A stretch of DNA of 64,000 nt from Ceratotherium simum simum (taxonomy: Eukaryota > Chordata > Mammalia > Perissodactyla > Rhinocerotidae), in the NCBI RefSeq assembly GCF_000283155.1, contig NW_004454207.1, positions 1,111,575 to 1,175,574 of the forward strand. The letters are read 5' to 3'. The notes beneath the pieces were generated by a model. The model saw only the letters and a list, made by a program, of their open reading frames with translations. It was not told the origin of the DNA and did no database searches. Position 1 is the stretch's first letter. Each line of letters begins with the position of its first letter. Below are positions 1 through 11,282 of the stretch, in pieces. Position numbers and translations under genes: made by a program.

Positions 1-206
1 AGGGGAAGGGGGGAGGGAGGAGGGCGAAAGGGATAATTAGGCACATGTGTGTGGTGATGGGTTGTAAATAGTATTTGGGTGGTGAACATGATGTAATCTA
101 TGCAGAAATAGAAGTATAATGATGTACATCTGAAATTTATACAACGTTATAAACCAATGTTACTGCAATAAACAAAAAACTTAAAACAAAACAAAACAAA
201 ATAAAT
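1..206 (+). mobile_element. L1 3' end (cut by window edge)
   Basis: This is nearly identical in layout to the 3' ends at 41283-41594 and 62740-62917. It has a G-rich tract, ggataatt, tttgggtggtgaacatgatg, then ataaaccaatgttactgcaataaa and an A-rich tail. That is the 3' untranslated end of a perissodactyl L1. The body extends left of the window. Confidence 0.85.
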
Positions 207-396
207 ATGGAATCCCAAACTTATAGTGATATCACAGGTATGTAAATTTCTATTCCTATTGAAACCACCTGGCTTCCAATGAGTTCAGTCAACGACCAGC
301 ACTGTAGACCAGAAGGCGCTGTGTGTGAGTTTCATTATGCCACCAAGAACAATCCATAGGCAGTTTACTGAGATGTTCTGTCAAAAAAGGGCCACC

Positions 397-642
397 CGGT
401 GGCGCAAGTGGTTAAGTGCACCTGCTCCGCTGCAGCGGCTCAGGGTTCGCCGGTTCGGATCGCGGGCGCGCACCGACGCACCGTTTGGCACGCCATGCTG
501 TGGCGGCATCCCATATAAAGTGGAGGAAGATGGGCATGGATGTTAGCCCAGGGCCTGTCTTCCTCAGCAAAAAAATGAGGAGGATGGGCAGATGCTAGCA
601 CAGGGCCAACCCTCCTCACAAAAAAAAAAAATAAATAAAAAT
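397..642 (+). mobile_element. ERE SINE next to the exon 9 splice donor
   Basis: This is a tRNA-derived ERE SINE. The body runs from ggtggcgcaagtggttaagtg through the box-B-like ggttcg and the cccatataaagtggaggaag block to cctcaca and poly-A. It is flanked by a 10-bp direct repeat, aagggccacc, at 387-396 and 643-652. The right copy overlaps donor positions +4 to +13 of ARHGAP6 exon 9. The SINE is antisense to the gene. Confidence 0.9.
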
Positions 643-655
643 AAGGGCCACCTAC

Positions 656-835
656 CATGAACAGGGCTTCATAATTTTCAATCATTTTCTGCACCACAGC
701 GATGATGGCTGTGCTCTCCTCAGCCCTGGCCGAACTCTGGACCGAGAATTCTTTGTCTGACGACTTCTGCTTGTGCAGCAGGTTGGGTCCAAATATGGTG
801 GCCAAGTTTAGCGATGTCATTTTGTTCCCAGTGAC
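656..835 (-). CDS. ARHGAP6: ARHGAP6 coding exon 9 (end of RhoGAP domain)
   Basis: This 180-nt exon encodes 60 codons, from [20 protein letters not shown] to [10 protein letters not shown]. It starts after cctgtag and ends at donor gtaggt. The [15 protein letters not shown] motif is the C-terminal signature of RhoGAP domains, and its Asn (N365 in window numbering) is a conserved GTPase-contact residue. The final helix ([16 protein letters not shown]) closes the domain, so the complete catalytic domain is in this window. Its donor is crowded: a tandem target-site duplication of an ERE SINE begins at donor position +4, and the SINE tail follows at +14. Without splicing, the frame stays open for 71 more codons into the SINE. 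The following exons of the C-terminal tail lie to the left of position 1. Confidence 0.95.
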
Positions 836-1135
836 CTACAGGAGCAGAGAATACAAGGATTGTTGTTACTTTTGCTTTTCAAAATGGTGGGTGGTTCAAT
901 AATCAATGGAACCTTTTTCCTTTCCTTGTTTTTTTTTGAAAGGACTACATCGTCTCTGGCAGAACCCATGAGGAGCACCATCATTTTTCTTTTACTTCAT
1001 TTCTTGGATTGAAGTTCATAGCTCAGTGGTCATGTCAATAGCATACGGAGTAAAATTTTACAACTCTAAGTTATTTATTGTGAAACTGGTACTATACAAA
1101 ATTTCTATCCTGTTTGCTCTTAAAAAATATTGATG

Positions 1136-1560
1136 TCCATCCATCTATTCATTCATCCACCCATCCATCCATCTATCCCTTCATCCATCAATCCATTATC
1201 TCTCCATTAATTCCTCCACTCAGCACCTATCATAGGCTAGGCATTTTTCATGGATTCTAATTATTTAAAAAATTTTCCAACAATGATCACAACACAGTCC
1301 TTATTTTAAAGGGTTCACATTCTAGAGGGCAAATAAACTTATCAATTACAAGTAGTGAGTACAAAGTATGAAGCTATCAACTCCAGAGGACCCAAGGACA
1401 CTCCAAAGAGGTGGCAACATTTACACACAACCTTGAAGGAAGAATAGAGCTTGTATGCTGAAAAGCAGAGGAGCTGGGATGGGGGCAATTTCACAGTGGT
1501 GAGAACACCAGACGCAAAGACAGAAACATGTAAAATACATCAAGGCACCCTGGGAAACTC
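1136..1560 (-). repeat. CATC-type simple repeat with antisense L2 end
   Basis: Degenerate (ATCC)n and (TTCA)n units at 1136-1210 run into cactcagcacctatcataggctaggc, the antisense L2 3' end pattern. Decayed L2-like sequence follows. Confidence 0.5.
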
Positions 1561-1609
1561 AGTGTGGCAGAGGGTTCTGCAGGAAAGGCAGACAAGGGCC
1601 GGGCGAGAG

Positions 1610-1664
1610 TCATTGCCACATGTTCCCCTGTGGGGCAAAATTGCCTCTGGTTGAGAACCACTGG
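1610..1664 (-). mobile_element. MER20 end fragment
   Basis: The text cattgccacatgttcccctg followed by ggcaaaattgcc and ggttgagaaccactg is the terminal part of MER20, a non-autonomous hAT-Charlie transposon. Confidence 0.6.
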
Positions 1665-2659
1665 TGTAGGCAAATTTTTATTTCTCATGTTGATATTAAT
1701 TGAAAATCTAGGAACGTCTGGCTAAGTATGGGAACTGTGGCTGCTTGGTGGGGATCCTTTGCATGTGAAAATCTGCACAGCCTTTGGAGGCACCTGGGTG
1801 TGCAGCATAGAATACAAGAGTCCTGATTCACAGCTGACACAAAGCCTCCTGTGTCCCACTCTTGTCGCGTGGAGCCCTGAGCCCTGAGCTGGTGGCTACC
1901 CCGCCCTGCAATCCCAGCATGGCACATCAGGGGCGTTATTTTTAGAAGGTGAGCTCTGTTCAGCTTTGCTGCCAAGTGAAATGATTTCATGTGGTGAACA
2001 CTGGGAATTTTCAAGAAAGTGCCCTTTATGAACAACTGTTTAATTCTTTGTTTTATTTCATCGATATAAAACTTGACAAGTTTTCATTTCTCTTCCTGGA
2101 AATTCATGGTTAAGGATAAAATCAAATATGTACCATTTTCAAATTTATCCCTTTAGAACTCAGAGGCATTTGGAGTGCTTCCCCTTCCCCTCTTAAAGTA
2201 ATATTAGGGTTTTCTCTTTTGTTAAACATTAACAAATAGAAGATTTTGTTTTCCTTTAAAAGAATGTTTAGTACAAGGACTCTTTCCCCTCTCTCCTTCT
2301 CCTGTTGCTATTCTGGGAAGGCAATACAATCTGTCTGTAAAATTGCACACAGATTCCAGCTGCAGACCACGCTGCTATGGTTTGTTAACGCTTTTTTTGT
2401 TTTTGTTTGACTGTTTTTTAAATTGGAAAGGAGACTTGTGCGCAGAAGCTTCCACCCTCGCTCCTGTGTTTCAGGATATATATAGCTATGTCTGGGTAAT
2501 CTAATGTGCACCTGGGGCTGGTTCATTATTTAATTATTAGCCAGTCAATTCGAGGAAAATTTTTATCTTGACTAAATAAGCATTCTACATCATTTATAAA
2601 CCTAGCATGCATAGCTCACATTTATTAAAACTTTAGCATGTACAGTCTCGGGTGGGGGC

Positions 2660-2850
2660 TTTCCAAAGGCTGTTTCAATTCTTTCTCACTATAAGCTCAC
2701 GAAGCAGCTGCTGCTGTTGTCCTTTTTCACAGACAGGGAAGTGATGCCAAGAGCCCCTCCCACCGTTCACTCTTGCGTGGCAGACTCTGTCACAGCATGG
2801 GGAAATGGGGAAACTAGCTTCAAAGCCAGGTCAGGACCAGGGTGCGGAGA
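2660..2850 (+). mobile_element. MIR SINE fossil
   Basis: The sequence has the MIR layout, with tttcacagacagggaagtg and then a gggaaac..caaagccagg stretch. It is strongly decayed. Confidence 0.45.
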
Positions 2851-2944
2851 ACAAGGCACTGGTCCTGCTACAGTTCCAAAGCTAACCTTCCATTTTCTAG
2901 AGGCATGTACCTCCTAAAAGATCAGGAATGCCGGCTCTACATTG

Positions 2945-3100
2945 GTGGTTTGTAACTTCTTTTTTGCCTCATAGACTCTTTGAAGAACTAAAAGCCTACT
3001 ATGGACGCCCTCACCAAAAAAGTGTATATTCACAACATATTTTCCATGCAATGCCAGAGGGTTCTTGGAAAACCTGAAAAACCACTGCTCAAGAGGTTTC
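2945..3100 (+). mobile_element. Possible old DNA transposon fossil
   Basis: The text catagactctttgaagaact through ccagagggttcttggaaaacc resembles a common hAT-type mammalian fossil. I cannot name the subfamily with confidence. Confidence 0.35.
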
Positions 3101-3389
3101 AATTATGTTCCTGCAATATTCTTTCTAGAAGAAATGAAATCTTTCTTACATTTGGGAATTTCTCTTTTCCCCTAAGGAGCAAAGCAAACAGCAAACTAAA
3201 TGAAATGGAATAAAACAAAACAAACACAAGATAGCAAAAACAACACAATCCGATAAAATACCACTATTTTTTCCCAAGAAAAGCACTGATTGACTAGTCA
3301 ACAATTTTTCTCATGCCCTTCTTTTAGACATCTTTAAGATCCCATTAGTTAGTGATGTATTGAATTTTGAGTACTTGTTAGAAAGGAAA

Positions 3390-3520
3390 TATTATGTTCA
3401 TTTTATAGAGGAGGAAGCTCAGAACTCTTCCCACCCCAACTCTGTTTTCCTTCCTCTTCCTCTATTTTATAAAACAAGGTCATGTAGCAAGGTGCTGGCA
3501 GAGCCTGTGTGAGCCTCTAA
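3390..3520 (+). mobile_element. MIR SINE fossil
   Basis: attttatagaggaggaagctc followed by a gtcatgtagcaaggtgctggcagagcc block is typical of the MIR core. Confidence 0.5.
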
Positions 3521-3879
3521 GCTTTTGGATGCTCTGGTTCAGTTTTCTTTCATGTTGCAATCCATAACAACTACCCAACAAACAGATAACACATCTAACA
3601 CCAACTAACAAATAGGTAAGAGAAAAAGTTGAAAACTGCTTTGTTTCTTACCATATTTTACAAATTGATTTTTGCCTCACTCTCGTCTGCTCATTCTGTG
3701 TTCTCTACCTGCTCACACCAAACCAACTAGAAAAATAATAAACAAAGAACCTACCTCTCATTTCTTTCCCACCACTCTTAACTTCTACCAGGAGGGTTTT
3801 GTTTTTTTGTTTTTCTGTTTTTAGCTAACTCCCATTCCTATGCCATGCTTATGTGGCCCGTTTACTCTATCCCTACACA

Positions 3880-3995
3880 CCCTTTATTCAATTCCTACAC
3901 ACACTGATGTGTAGTTTAAATTCAGTCTCCTCCATGAAGCCATCCCTAACTTTTCTGGCCCATGTTCAGCACTTCTTCTCTGAAGTTCTGCAGTG
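3880..3995 (+). mobile_element. L2 3' fragment
   Basis: tccatgaagccatccctaact and the surrounding text match the L2 3' end in sense orientation. Confidence 0.5.
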
Positions 3996-4189
3996 GGTCC
4001 TCACCTCTTCCAATTCCTAGATGCCACAGCATCCCAGAAACAGTAATTAGAAAATTCCTGAACAACGCTCACTGGTTTAGAGGAACTTGGGGTAAGTGCT
4101 CAGGACATATGTGATTCAAATACCAAGGCCATTCTTACATGGGAACGTTTATAATGTGAATTGCTATTTTCCGTATTGTTTTTCATGCA

Positions 4190-4640
4190 AAAGCTTCCTA
4201 ACTTACTCTCTCCTTGTCTCTAACCAATCTACAACATGGATTATATCACTTTAGTGGAATCCTTCCAAAGATTCAGGACTTAAAAGAATTAACCACCTAC
4301 CCCCTTGCAAAGACATTCAGTACTCTATGAGCATAGCCCAATTTCCCCTCATACCTCACCAGTACTTCCTCATTCCATAGCCTTTATTCCAATCCAGGAT
4401 GGTGTGTGGGCTACTTGCTTTCCTGTAACTACTAACCATTTCACAGAAGCAATGCTTTCCTCATATTTCCCCTGCTGCTTTAATTTTTGGTTACTAGTCA
4501 TTCATTTTTATTCAAGGTTTAGGTCAAGAGTATCTAGAAACCCTTGCGATCTCTTGCTTTCCTGTACAACTTTGCTGTTACCAGGGTATTTTCACATTCC
4601 TTATAGTAAACTAGTCTTGTCAACCACTATGCAGTGCCAG
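4190..4640 (+). mobile_element. Decayed L2 3' region
   Basis: There are several L2-like blocks in order (ccttccaaagattcaggact, tcctcatatttcccctgctg, ttcaaggtttaggtcaagag). The open frame here is a chance product of this fossil. Confidence 0.4.
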
Positions 4641-4746
4641 ATGAAGAACATTTATTCCAAAAGTTCAGATAAGGAAACTCAGGGTTAGGAAGGTTAATAG
4701 AATTCTCCAATAGATTTCTCATAGTCAGCGAGAGCACTACCAAGTG

Positions 4747-4974
4747 CTCTCAATCAGGGGTGATTTTGCCCCCATCCCCAATCCCCCACAGGATACTTGG
4801 CAACATCTAGAGAAACTTTTGATTATCACAACTGGGGTGAGGGGACCTGCTACTAGCATCAAGTGAGTAGAGGTCAGGGATGCTTCTAAGCGTCCCACAA
4901 CGCACAGGGCAGCCCCCATAACAAAGAATTACCTGGTCCCAAATGTCAATTGTATAGAGGCTGGGAAACCCTGA
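4747..4974 (+). mobile_element. MER20 transposon fossil
   Basis: The full MER20 layout is present: tcaatcaggggtgattttgc, cttggcaacatctagag, agaggtcagggatgcttc, gggcagcccccataacaaag and an end reading gctgggaaaccctg. Confidence 0.75.
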
Positions 4975-5264
4975 ACTAGACCCCCAGTTCAGGTTTTTTT
5001 CTACTTCTTATTCTATCAAAACTGTTTCTGTTCTTAGTAAGTTGGACTGGTTTGGGTTTGAGGCACAGCTAGGACTTTACTAGTCACAGGACCGACCCAA
5101 CCACTACCCAATATGCCAACTTTGTGTGAATTTAAAAAGGATCCCATTCCTTAAGATATTTTACTGACATCTGCTGGGATATTGTCCTAATAACTCTGCA
5201 AATTTACAATGACTGTGGGGTACATGGCGCCTCTCCCAGAGTTATGAAATGCACAAATGTGCAA

Positions 5265-5455
5265 CTTGCACAACCACAAGTGGATGCTCCCCGTGGGACA
5301 CTGAGCAAGTTACTTAACCCCTCTAGCCCTTAGTTTCCACCTCTGAAACATGGGGGCAATGATATCTCTCTTGTGTAAAGAAAGATTAACTATAATATAT
5401 AAAGCCCCTAGCACACAGCCAGCACATGGTAGGAGACACACACATGGTAGCTAGT
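5265..5455 (+). mobile_element. MIR SINE fossil
   Basis: gagcaagttacttaacccct, ctgaaacatgggggcaatga and cccctagcacacagccagca follow the MIR 3' half in order. Confidence 0.65.
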
Positions 5456-5624
5456 ATTTCAGCATGCTAACCTTCATTTGTACCTATTCAAGAATATTTT
5501 CTTCTCTTTGGCATAGGCAGTGGAGTCCTGTTTGGCATTTGGATGGAAAGAGTATCTGACAATTATTCTAAAAAAGCAAGAGTGAGTTAGTTCAGTTGGA
5601 CTTTTCGTTTTCCTCAATGCTTTC

Positions 5625-5875
5625 ATTTCTTTTTTTTTGAGGAAGATTGGCCTTACGCTAACATCTGTTGCCAATCTTCCTTTTTTTTCTCCCCACAGCC
5701 CAGGCACATTGTTGTACATCATAGTTGCAGAGTTGTAGCTCTTCTATATGGGACACCACCTCAGCATGGTTTTGATGAGCGGTGAGTATGTCCGCGCCCA
5801 GGATCCGAACCGGCGAACCCTGGGCCGCAGAAGTGGAATGTGCAAACCTAAACGCTATGCCACTGGGCTGGCCCC
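5625..5875 (-). mobile_element. ERE SINE, antisense on this strand
   Basis: It is a reverse ERE: a T-rich tail, gaggaagattggcc, the tRNA part with ggatccgaaccggcgaacc, and a head ending gggctggcccc. It is flanked by a perfect 15-bp duplication, ttcctcaatgctttc, at 5610-5624 and 5876-5890. It lies in the same orientation as ARHGAP6. Confidence 0.92.
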
Positions 5876-7400
5876 TTCCTCAATGCTTTCTTAATCACCT
5901 AAAACCTGACTTTTCCCTTCTCACATAGTACTTAAGAAATGTCAGAGAAGCAACTGACATACCTAGGAACACAGAGGGCTCTGCCTTTACCCAATGATTA
6001 GGCAGATGATTCTACAGCTTCTGTTATATCCATAGTTGATAAAGGATGACACCCAGATGGGTAATATAACTACTTAACAATTATGAGAATTATAGCACAT
6101 CTATTGAAGAGCTGTGTCTGCTGAAATAAGGTGTCAGTGCCATATTATGAAACCTGAAACCAGCAGAGGTTTCACTAATTATAACTACTGTGAAGATAAA
6201 TGGCTAATGCAGGAAAGTTCCATTCTCATACCAATAGAGGGGATGAGGATAAGAAATGCAGAACTGCCTTTCTGGACTAAAATGAAAAAAATTATATATG
6301 ACCATGACTTTTGGGAAAGAAATTTGACAAACACAGAATTGAATCCATAACACAGCTGAGTTCTGCTTAACAAGGATTTAAAAGACAAGTTTCTGTGGTT
6401 AAGTAAGTTTGAAATGCCTTTGGCCCCTTCTTGTTGATTTACAATGCATGTTAGCATATTATAGGGTCTGAGATCTCCTGGAGAATCCAAGGTCAAGGAG
6501 AAGTATGACTGCATGGTATCATAAAGGGAAACAGTCTCTTGTTAAGGTGAAGATTAAATAGGTTGCTTGCTAAAAGGTCACCTAAAATTGAGGCCAGCGT
6601 CACCTTTGTCCAAGGGTGAAACTGAAACACACCTTGAAGTATATGAGTGTGACCGAAGAGAACCAGAGCCCAAGACCTTAGATGGGGGGTCACACTAGTG
6701 CCTGAGTGGGGACCAGGTCCTATAAAAACATCCCAAAAGGGTCCATGGAACTGTGCAGAACCTGTCTTCAGCAGTCGACATCATGTGGCAATGGTCAGCA
6801 GATCAGACCTTCTAGTTCCCTCTACACCTGGTTTGGAAGCAGGACTGACTCTCCATTGCATTGAGCCAGTCCCTATTTTGGGCGGAGGGTTTAAAGAGAG
6901 AAAGGATCTCTCAAAAGGAAGATACTAGATTTCTAGCTACAGGGAACATGGGAGCTCCCGGGAGAAACTGGAAGAATAGAGAGGTGACATCATGTTCAGG
7001 CTCCGAGTTAAAGAAGCAGGTCAAATTAATCACAAGGACAGCAATCTCCCCCATCTCTATCACTCCATTTTTTCATGATTGTAAGCTTCTCTGTAGCTCG
7101 CTGTTTGTCTTCTTCGCACAAATGGAAATTCAAAGTCTCGAGTAAAGCATCATCATGGAAAATGACAGCCTCATTTGGAAGTATTCTTGAAACATGGGAG
7201 GTTAATGGCCTATGTGCACTTAGGAACTGTCCCTCCCGAGAAAACCCTGCATCAGTTCTTCTTCCTACATAGACAGAGAGGTTGGGAAAGGGGAGGTGTC
7301 ATTTCCTCCAGGGGAAATGTTTAACCAAATTGATGGCTTGCCCTTTGAAAACAGGAGGAAGGAAGAGTCACAGCATCTATGGCTGCAGAGGAGTGCCTAC

Positions 7401-7549
7401 CTCTTGTCCATCTTTGCTGATGTTGTCATCGGCGTGCCTGGCCACGATGGAGAGGAACTGTAGCAGGCGGTGGAGCGTGTCGCAGTTGCAGGGAGGTAGA
7501 AGGTAGATGAGGAGCTGCAAGGTGCCCAGCTGTTCCTCTGGCTCCAACA
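7401..7549 (-). CDS. ARHGAP6: ARHGAP6 coding exon 8 (RhoGAP core)
   Basis: This 149-nt exon lies between tgcttag and gtaggc on the minus strand. It encodes [20 protein letters not shown] through [10 protein letters not shown], 49 codons after the split Leu. The [22 protein letters not shown] segment is the typical LP-N-L helix pair of RhoGAP domains. It sits only 1053 bp downstream of exon 7, the shortest intron here. It ends on a complete codon, so exon 9 starts in phase 0 with [12 protein letters not shown]. Confidence 0.95.
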
Positions 7550-8602
7550 CTAAGCAAGGCAAAAAGGGGCACTCTGTGTAAGTAAAAGAGAAAACTCACA
7601 CCATTCAGCCTCGGAGGAGAGGCCCCTCTCAGCTGTCTTCAGAAAGGGATCATCAAGGCAAGTCACATTTCATTCCTTCACCCACTCTCTCATTGGTTTA
7701 GCAATTTAGCAGCAGGTTCTCTGAAGGATATAAAGATAAACTAGACCTGGGGAAATGTGGCAGCTAGAGAAAGCATTGTAATCCAGGCTAGAAAGGTAAC
7801 TTAATTCCCCTTCCTTTCTTCTCCCTCCTTGCCCTGGTGTAACTTGTCATGTACTTTATGGATTGCAGTCTTTCATTGTTGGTAAATATTTACTAACAAT
7901 GACTGAGAATTGGTGAACATTCTAAAATTTGAGTTTATGACAGATTTGAGGCCCTTTTCTGTTGAGTAATACATAAGGGATAGACTTTTTTTTTGGCAAT
8001 AACCAAGACACAGCACAATGACAATGTCTTCTCTCTCTTTTGTAATCCTGTTTTAATTGTAGCATTGGAGGAAGAAATATATGGAGGTGGATACAGCTCT
8101 GCCCTATTCCTCCCCACCTCACCCTCTTTTTGTCCTCCATGGGATCTGTGTCTATAGCCCTGAAGCAGCCACACTGAAAGTCCCGGCAACGGGCTATGCC
8201 ATCTTGCTTCCCTGAAATGTTGCCTGCCTCCTTTTCACTCTGGGCTCCTGTGGCTACCTCCTTCCTCACACCAGAAATGCAAACTCATTTTTAGGCACAG
8301 ACTCAATGTGAACTCTTGCTGTTACTCCAAAGCATCAATTTATAGCACTTTCTACTGTCCTACAGTCATTTGAAAGCATCCCAAATTCTTCTTGGCTACT
8401 TCCATTTGTTTTATTGCAACTTCCTTCTTGCTAATTCTCCCAAGGGTAAATCTCAGATAATTCCCCAAATAGCTTACTTATTAGAGACCAATAAATAAGG
8501 ACAAAAAAAGTTATCAGGAAATGCATGCACAAGGTTCTGATGAGTGAGTTGGACATCCCAGTAATCCAGGGACACTCTCCTTCAAATGGCCGTATTACTC
8601 AC
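7550..8602 (-). other. ARHGAP6: ARHGAP6 intron between exons 7 and 8
   Basis: This 1053-bp intron has no clear repeat. The minus-strand open frame at about 7922-8269 has no recognisable domain and is most likely chance. Confidence 0.85.
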
Positions 8603-8753
8603 AGAGAGTATTGATGAAAGCTGTGTACAGCTCCCTGGTGAGAAGGGGGTCTGGCATGTCCCTCAGGAACTCTTTCAACAAGGCAGCCACATCATGAACA
8701 CTGTGCTCTTCCTCCAGAGAGACATCAACTCCACGGTCAAATTCCTCACGTAA
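8603..8753 (-). CDS. ARHGAP6: ARHGAP6 coding exon 7 (RhoGAP core)
   Basis: This 151-nt exon runs from [16 protein letters not shown] to LYTAFINTL, 50 codons plus one base. The acceptor is tttttccag and the donor is gtgagt. It holds the RhoGAP core helix [18 protein letters not shown], in which the Lys and Arg four residues apart (K274 and R278 in window numbering) match the conserved pair that contacts the GTPase. The [11 protein letters not shown] block is the usual helix before it. The leftover T joins TG at the start of exon 8 to make Leu. No stop codons or indels are present, which argues against a pseudogene. Confidence 0.95.
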
Positions 8754-9499
8754 CTGGAAAAATAAAGATTCAAGTGGCAGTCAGGTAACACCGTACCTTA
8801 ACACTTAGTGCCCAGCAAAAGAAGTGCTGTGACACGCAGCATCTGGTATTAAATTTGCACAGACCCCAAGAAGGAGAAGCAAACAACATGTCACCTTGAT
8901 CTACACAGTCTATGCAACCCAGCCATGAATATATACATATATATATATGAAATGTGTTATTAAATAAAAGTATCTGTGGGTTTACCACTAATGATACAAG
9001 CAGAAGGGCTCAATAATGACATCCAAAAGGTTGGGAGGAAGATCTAAAGGGTTAGGTCAACTGTAAATGTGGGCGGGAGGAATTAATCTATTATACAGCA
9101 GTTTTGCAAGTCAGCAATCCTACCATGTTGGAATTTTGACATTTTACAGAAATACTCGACAAGAAAGCAAAGAGATTTTTCCACAAACAATGAAATCAAA
9201 AAACCCTGATAAACCATTTGTGACTAAGGCTTGAAAGATGACAATAAGTAAATAAAATCTGCCTTAGATTTGTCAAAGTAGCCTTATGAACAATTCCCAG
9301 CAAGATTCTCTGCCTTAATGGTTATACTGAGTCTATTAGCATTTATAACAGCATGAAAACACAATAGCAAGAAAGGAGTCATAACTCTACACCCTTCTTT
9401 CATCTGTGACAGCTTAACTTCTCTTATATGTTGTTCTCTGCTGTAAAAATAATTATGAGTTCATGAATCTACTCTATGCAATAAACTTCGATAAGAGTT

Positions 9500-9770
9500 C
9501 ATTTGTTCAATCATTCATTCATTCAACAAAGATGTACTGCACACTTCCCGTGTACCAGGCCTTGTTATAGGCCATCGAAGTACGGTGGTGAATAAACAGG
9601 AAAGTCCTTACTCTCCCCCAGCTCTCAGGCTGATAGAGAGACAGGTGATAAACTGGTAATCCCACAAATGATTAATTAGCTCTTAATATCATGACAATTG
9701 TTCTGAAGAAAAAGTGTTGGGTGCTAATAGATGAAATAACAAGATAAAATGGTGAGTGAGAGCTTATTTC
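9500..9770 (-). mobile_element. L2 3' end, antisense
   Basis: ttcattcattcaacaaagatg, ccaggccttgttataggcca and gtggtgaataaacagg reproduce the reverse of the L2 3' end. Confidence 0.65.
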
Positions 9771-10089
9771 ATACTGGAAATCTAAGTCTAAATAATCACT
9801 GATTATATTGTTATTGGATAATCCTTAAATAAATCTCCATGCAAAGATATTCCCTTTGGTGGATCCAGATACAACCAAGGAATAATTTCTGACACTCGCC
9901 ACCTCTCTACCTGATGAGAATGCCCATTACTCTCCTGAATTAATTGTTCATTGATTCCAGGCAACTCGTCATTAGTGTGCATCAGGCAGCCAGAACGAAG
10001 AAGGCTTCTGTCAGCACCACTTCTATTTGTGATCATTCAAACACACCATGTTTCTTTTCTGAGCACACACACATGCAGAAAGAATGGAT

Positions 10090-10310
10090 TGTGGAAAGAG
10101 CTTGGTATAAGTTGTGTGACCTTGAATTTAACATTGATCTTGAATTTAACACTGGTTAAATTGTGTGATCTTGAATTAAGTTTCTTAATCTCTCTCAGCC
10201 TCAAATGAAGTGGGTGAAAGCTGGTGGGTGGATTCAATGAGATAATGTTTGTGAAAATATTCTGCAATTCTGCACAGGTGAGAGGCCTAAGAAATGTTAC
10301 TATGCTATCT
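10090..10310 (+). mobile_element. MIR SINE with a short internal duplication
   Basis: It carries MIR core text (tggaaagagcttgg, gttgtgtgaccttgaatt, agtttcttaatctctctcag). The ccttgaatttaaca segment is repeated in tandem with an 18-bp period. Confidence 0.6.
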
Positions 10311-11282
10311 TCCTTCCTGAAAGTTCTGTTGTGAAATGTTGAATGTTGTTCAATAGTCTCTTGTGTGACTATTTTATTAAAAATAAAAACCAACCAACCA
10401 AACAAACAGAAAACATACTTCTTCTGAAAGCCCCTTTTATCTTGACAAAAAAGATATATGAGGAGGCATTTATTTCAGTTAGTTTCAATAATGTGAACAA
10501 ATATCATTTCTTCAGCTTCATCCAACTAAAAATTATTTTCCTTTGGCTTCACTTTTGAGTTGCTGAGTTCCTTACTTCTTTCTGTTGGAACCAACAGAGG
10601 GAAAATAACATTTTAATTTTCTTTTAGCCAACAAATAAATTCTTTTCTCAAAGGATGGTTTGCCTTTTATGAAGCCATCACAAACACGGATACCCGCCTG
10701 GTCATAGGAACCTATTCCTGAAGGTCTAATATCAAACTTCTGTTGCAAGAATGTGGCACAGTGCTGAAGGAAACCAAGGGGTACAGTCCCTACGTGAAAA
10801 ATGAATTGAGGATCAATGGTTCTCTGGACACTTAATGAGAATTATTTATTTTTGAGAAAGTAAAGCTACAAGTATAGCACCTTTTATGAAGAGAATGTTA
10901 ATGGCATTATTCATATTGCATTTTAGTAAAAATGGATGCTATACAATTGTTTTCTATTTATTATCACTTACTGAATAGGTACTTCCTGAATCCCCTGCTT
11001 TTACAGTTTCAATAAGGTATTTATAAATGAGTTTTGTTTGGCTGTACGTGCCATGGACACATCCAGACGTTTTGCTTTCAAGTGTTTGATTCTAACTCTA
11101 TCACAACCTTTCTGAGCTTCTGAGTTGTTGCCTTTTACCTCTTTGGGCTCAATTATACTATAATTGGTGGGAGGGTACAGAAAAGATATTCAGAAATGAA
11201 TTTGCATGAGCTTGAACTTTGCACAAGGTAATTCAACTGAAAGTCAAGTGAAATGTACAATATAACCTCACTTTTCACTTAC

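Larger units (their letters stand above)
1..655 (-). other. ARHGAP6: ARHGAP6 intron downstream of exon 9 (partial)
   Basis: This is the start of the next intron, cut by the window edge. It holds an ERE SINE beside the exon and an L1 3' end at the far left. Positions 210-386 look unique, with no feature that I can support. Confidence 0.85.
836..7400 (-). other. ARHGAP6: ARHGAP6 intron between exons 8 and 9
   Basis: This 6.6-kb intron contains a CATC-type simple repeat, L2, MIR and MER20 fossils and one antisense ERE SINE, listed separately. Unassigned stretches include 1680-2640, 3110-3380, 4980-5260 and 5900-7400. They carry only short chance open frames, with no splice-ready conserved exon or RNA gene that I can recognise. 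Confidence 0.85.
8754..11282 (-). other. ARHGAP6: ARHGAP6 intron between exons 6 and 7
   Basis: This 2.5-kb intron contains an AT dinucleotide tract (about 8934-8949), an antisense L2 end near 9500 and a MIR near 10100. Positions 8960-9490 and 10310-11280 hold nothing I can name. Confidence 0.85.

Noticed and set aside
416..598. Open frames on the plus strand inside SINEs (also at 25893-26108 and 18742-18942)
   Set aside because: They are translations of ERE SINE consensus sequence, repeated in several copies, and not genes.
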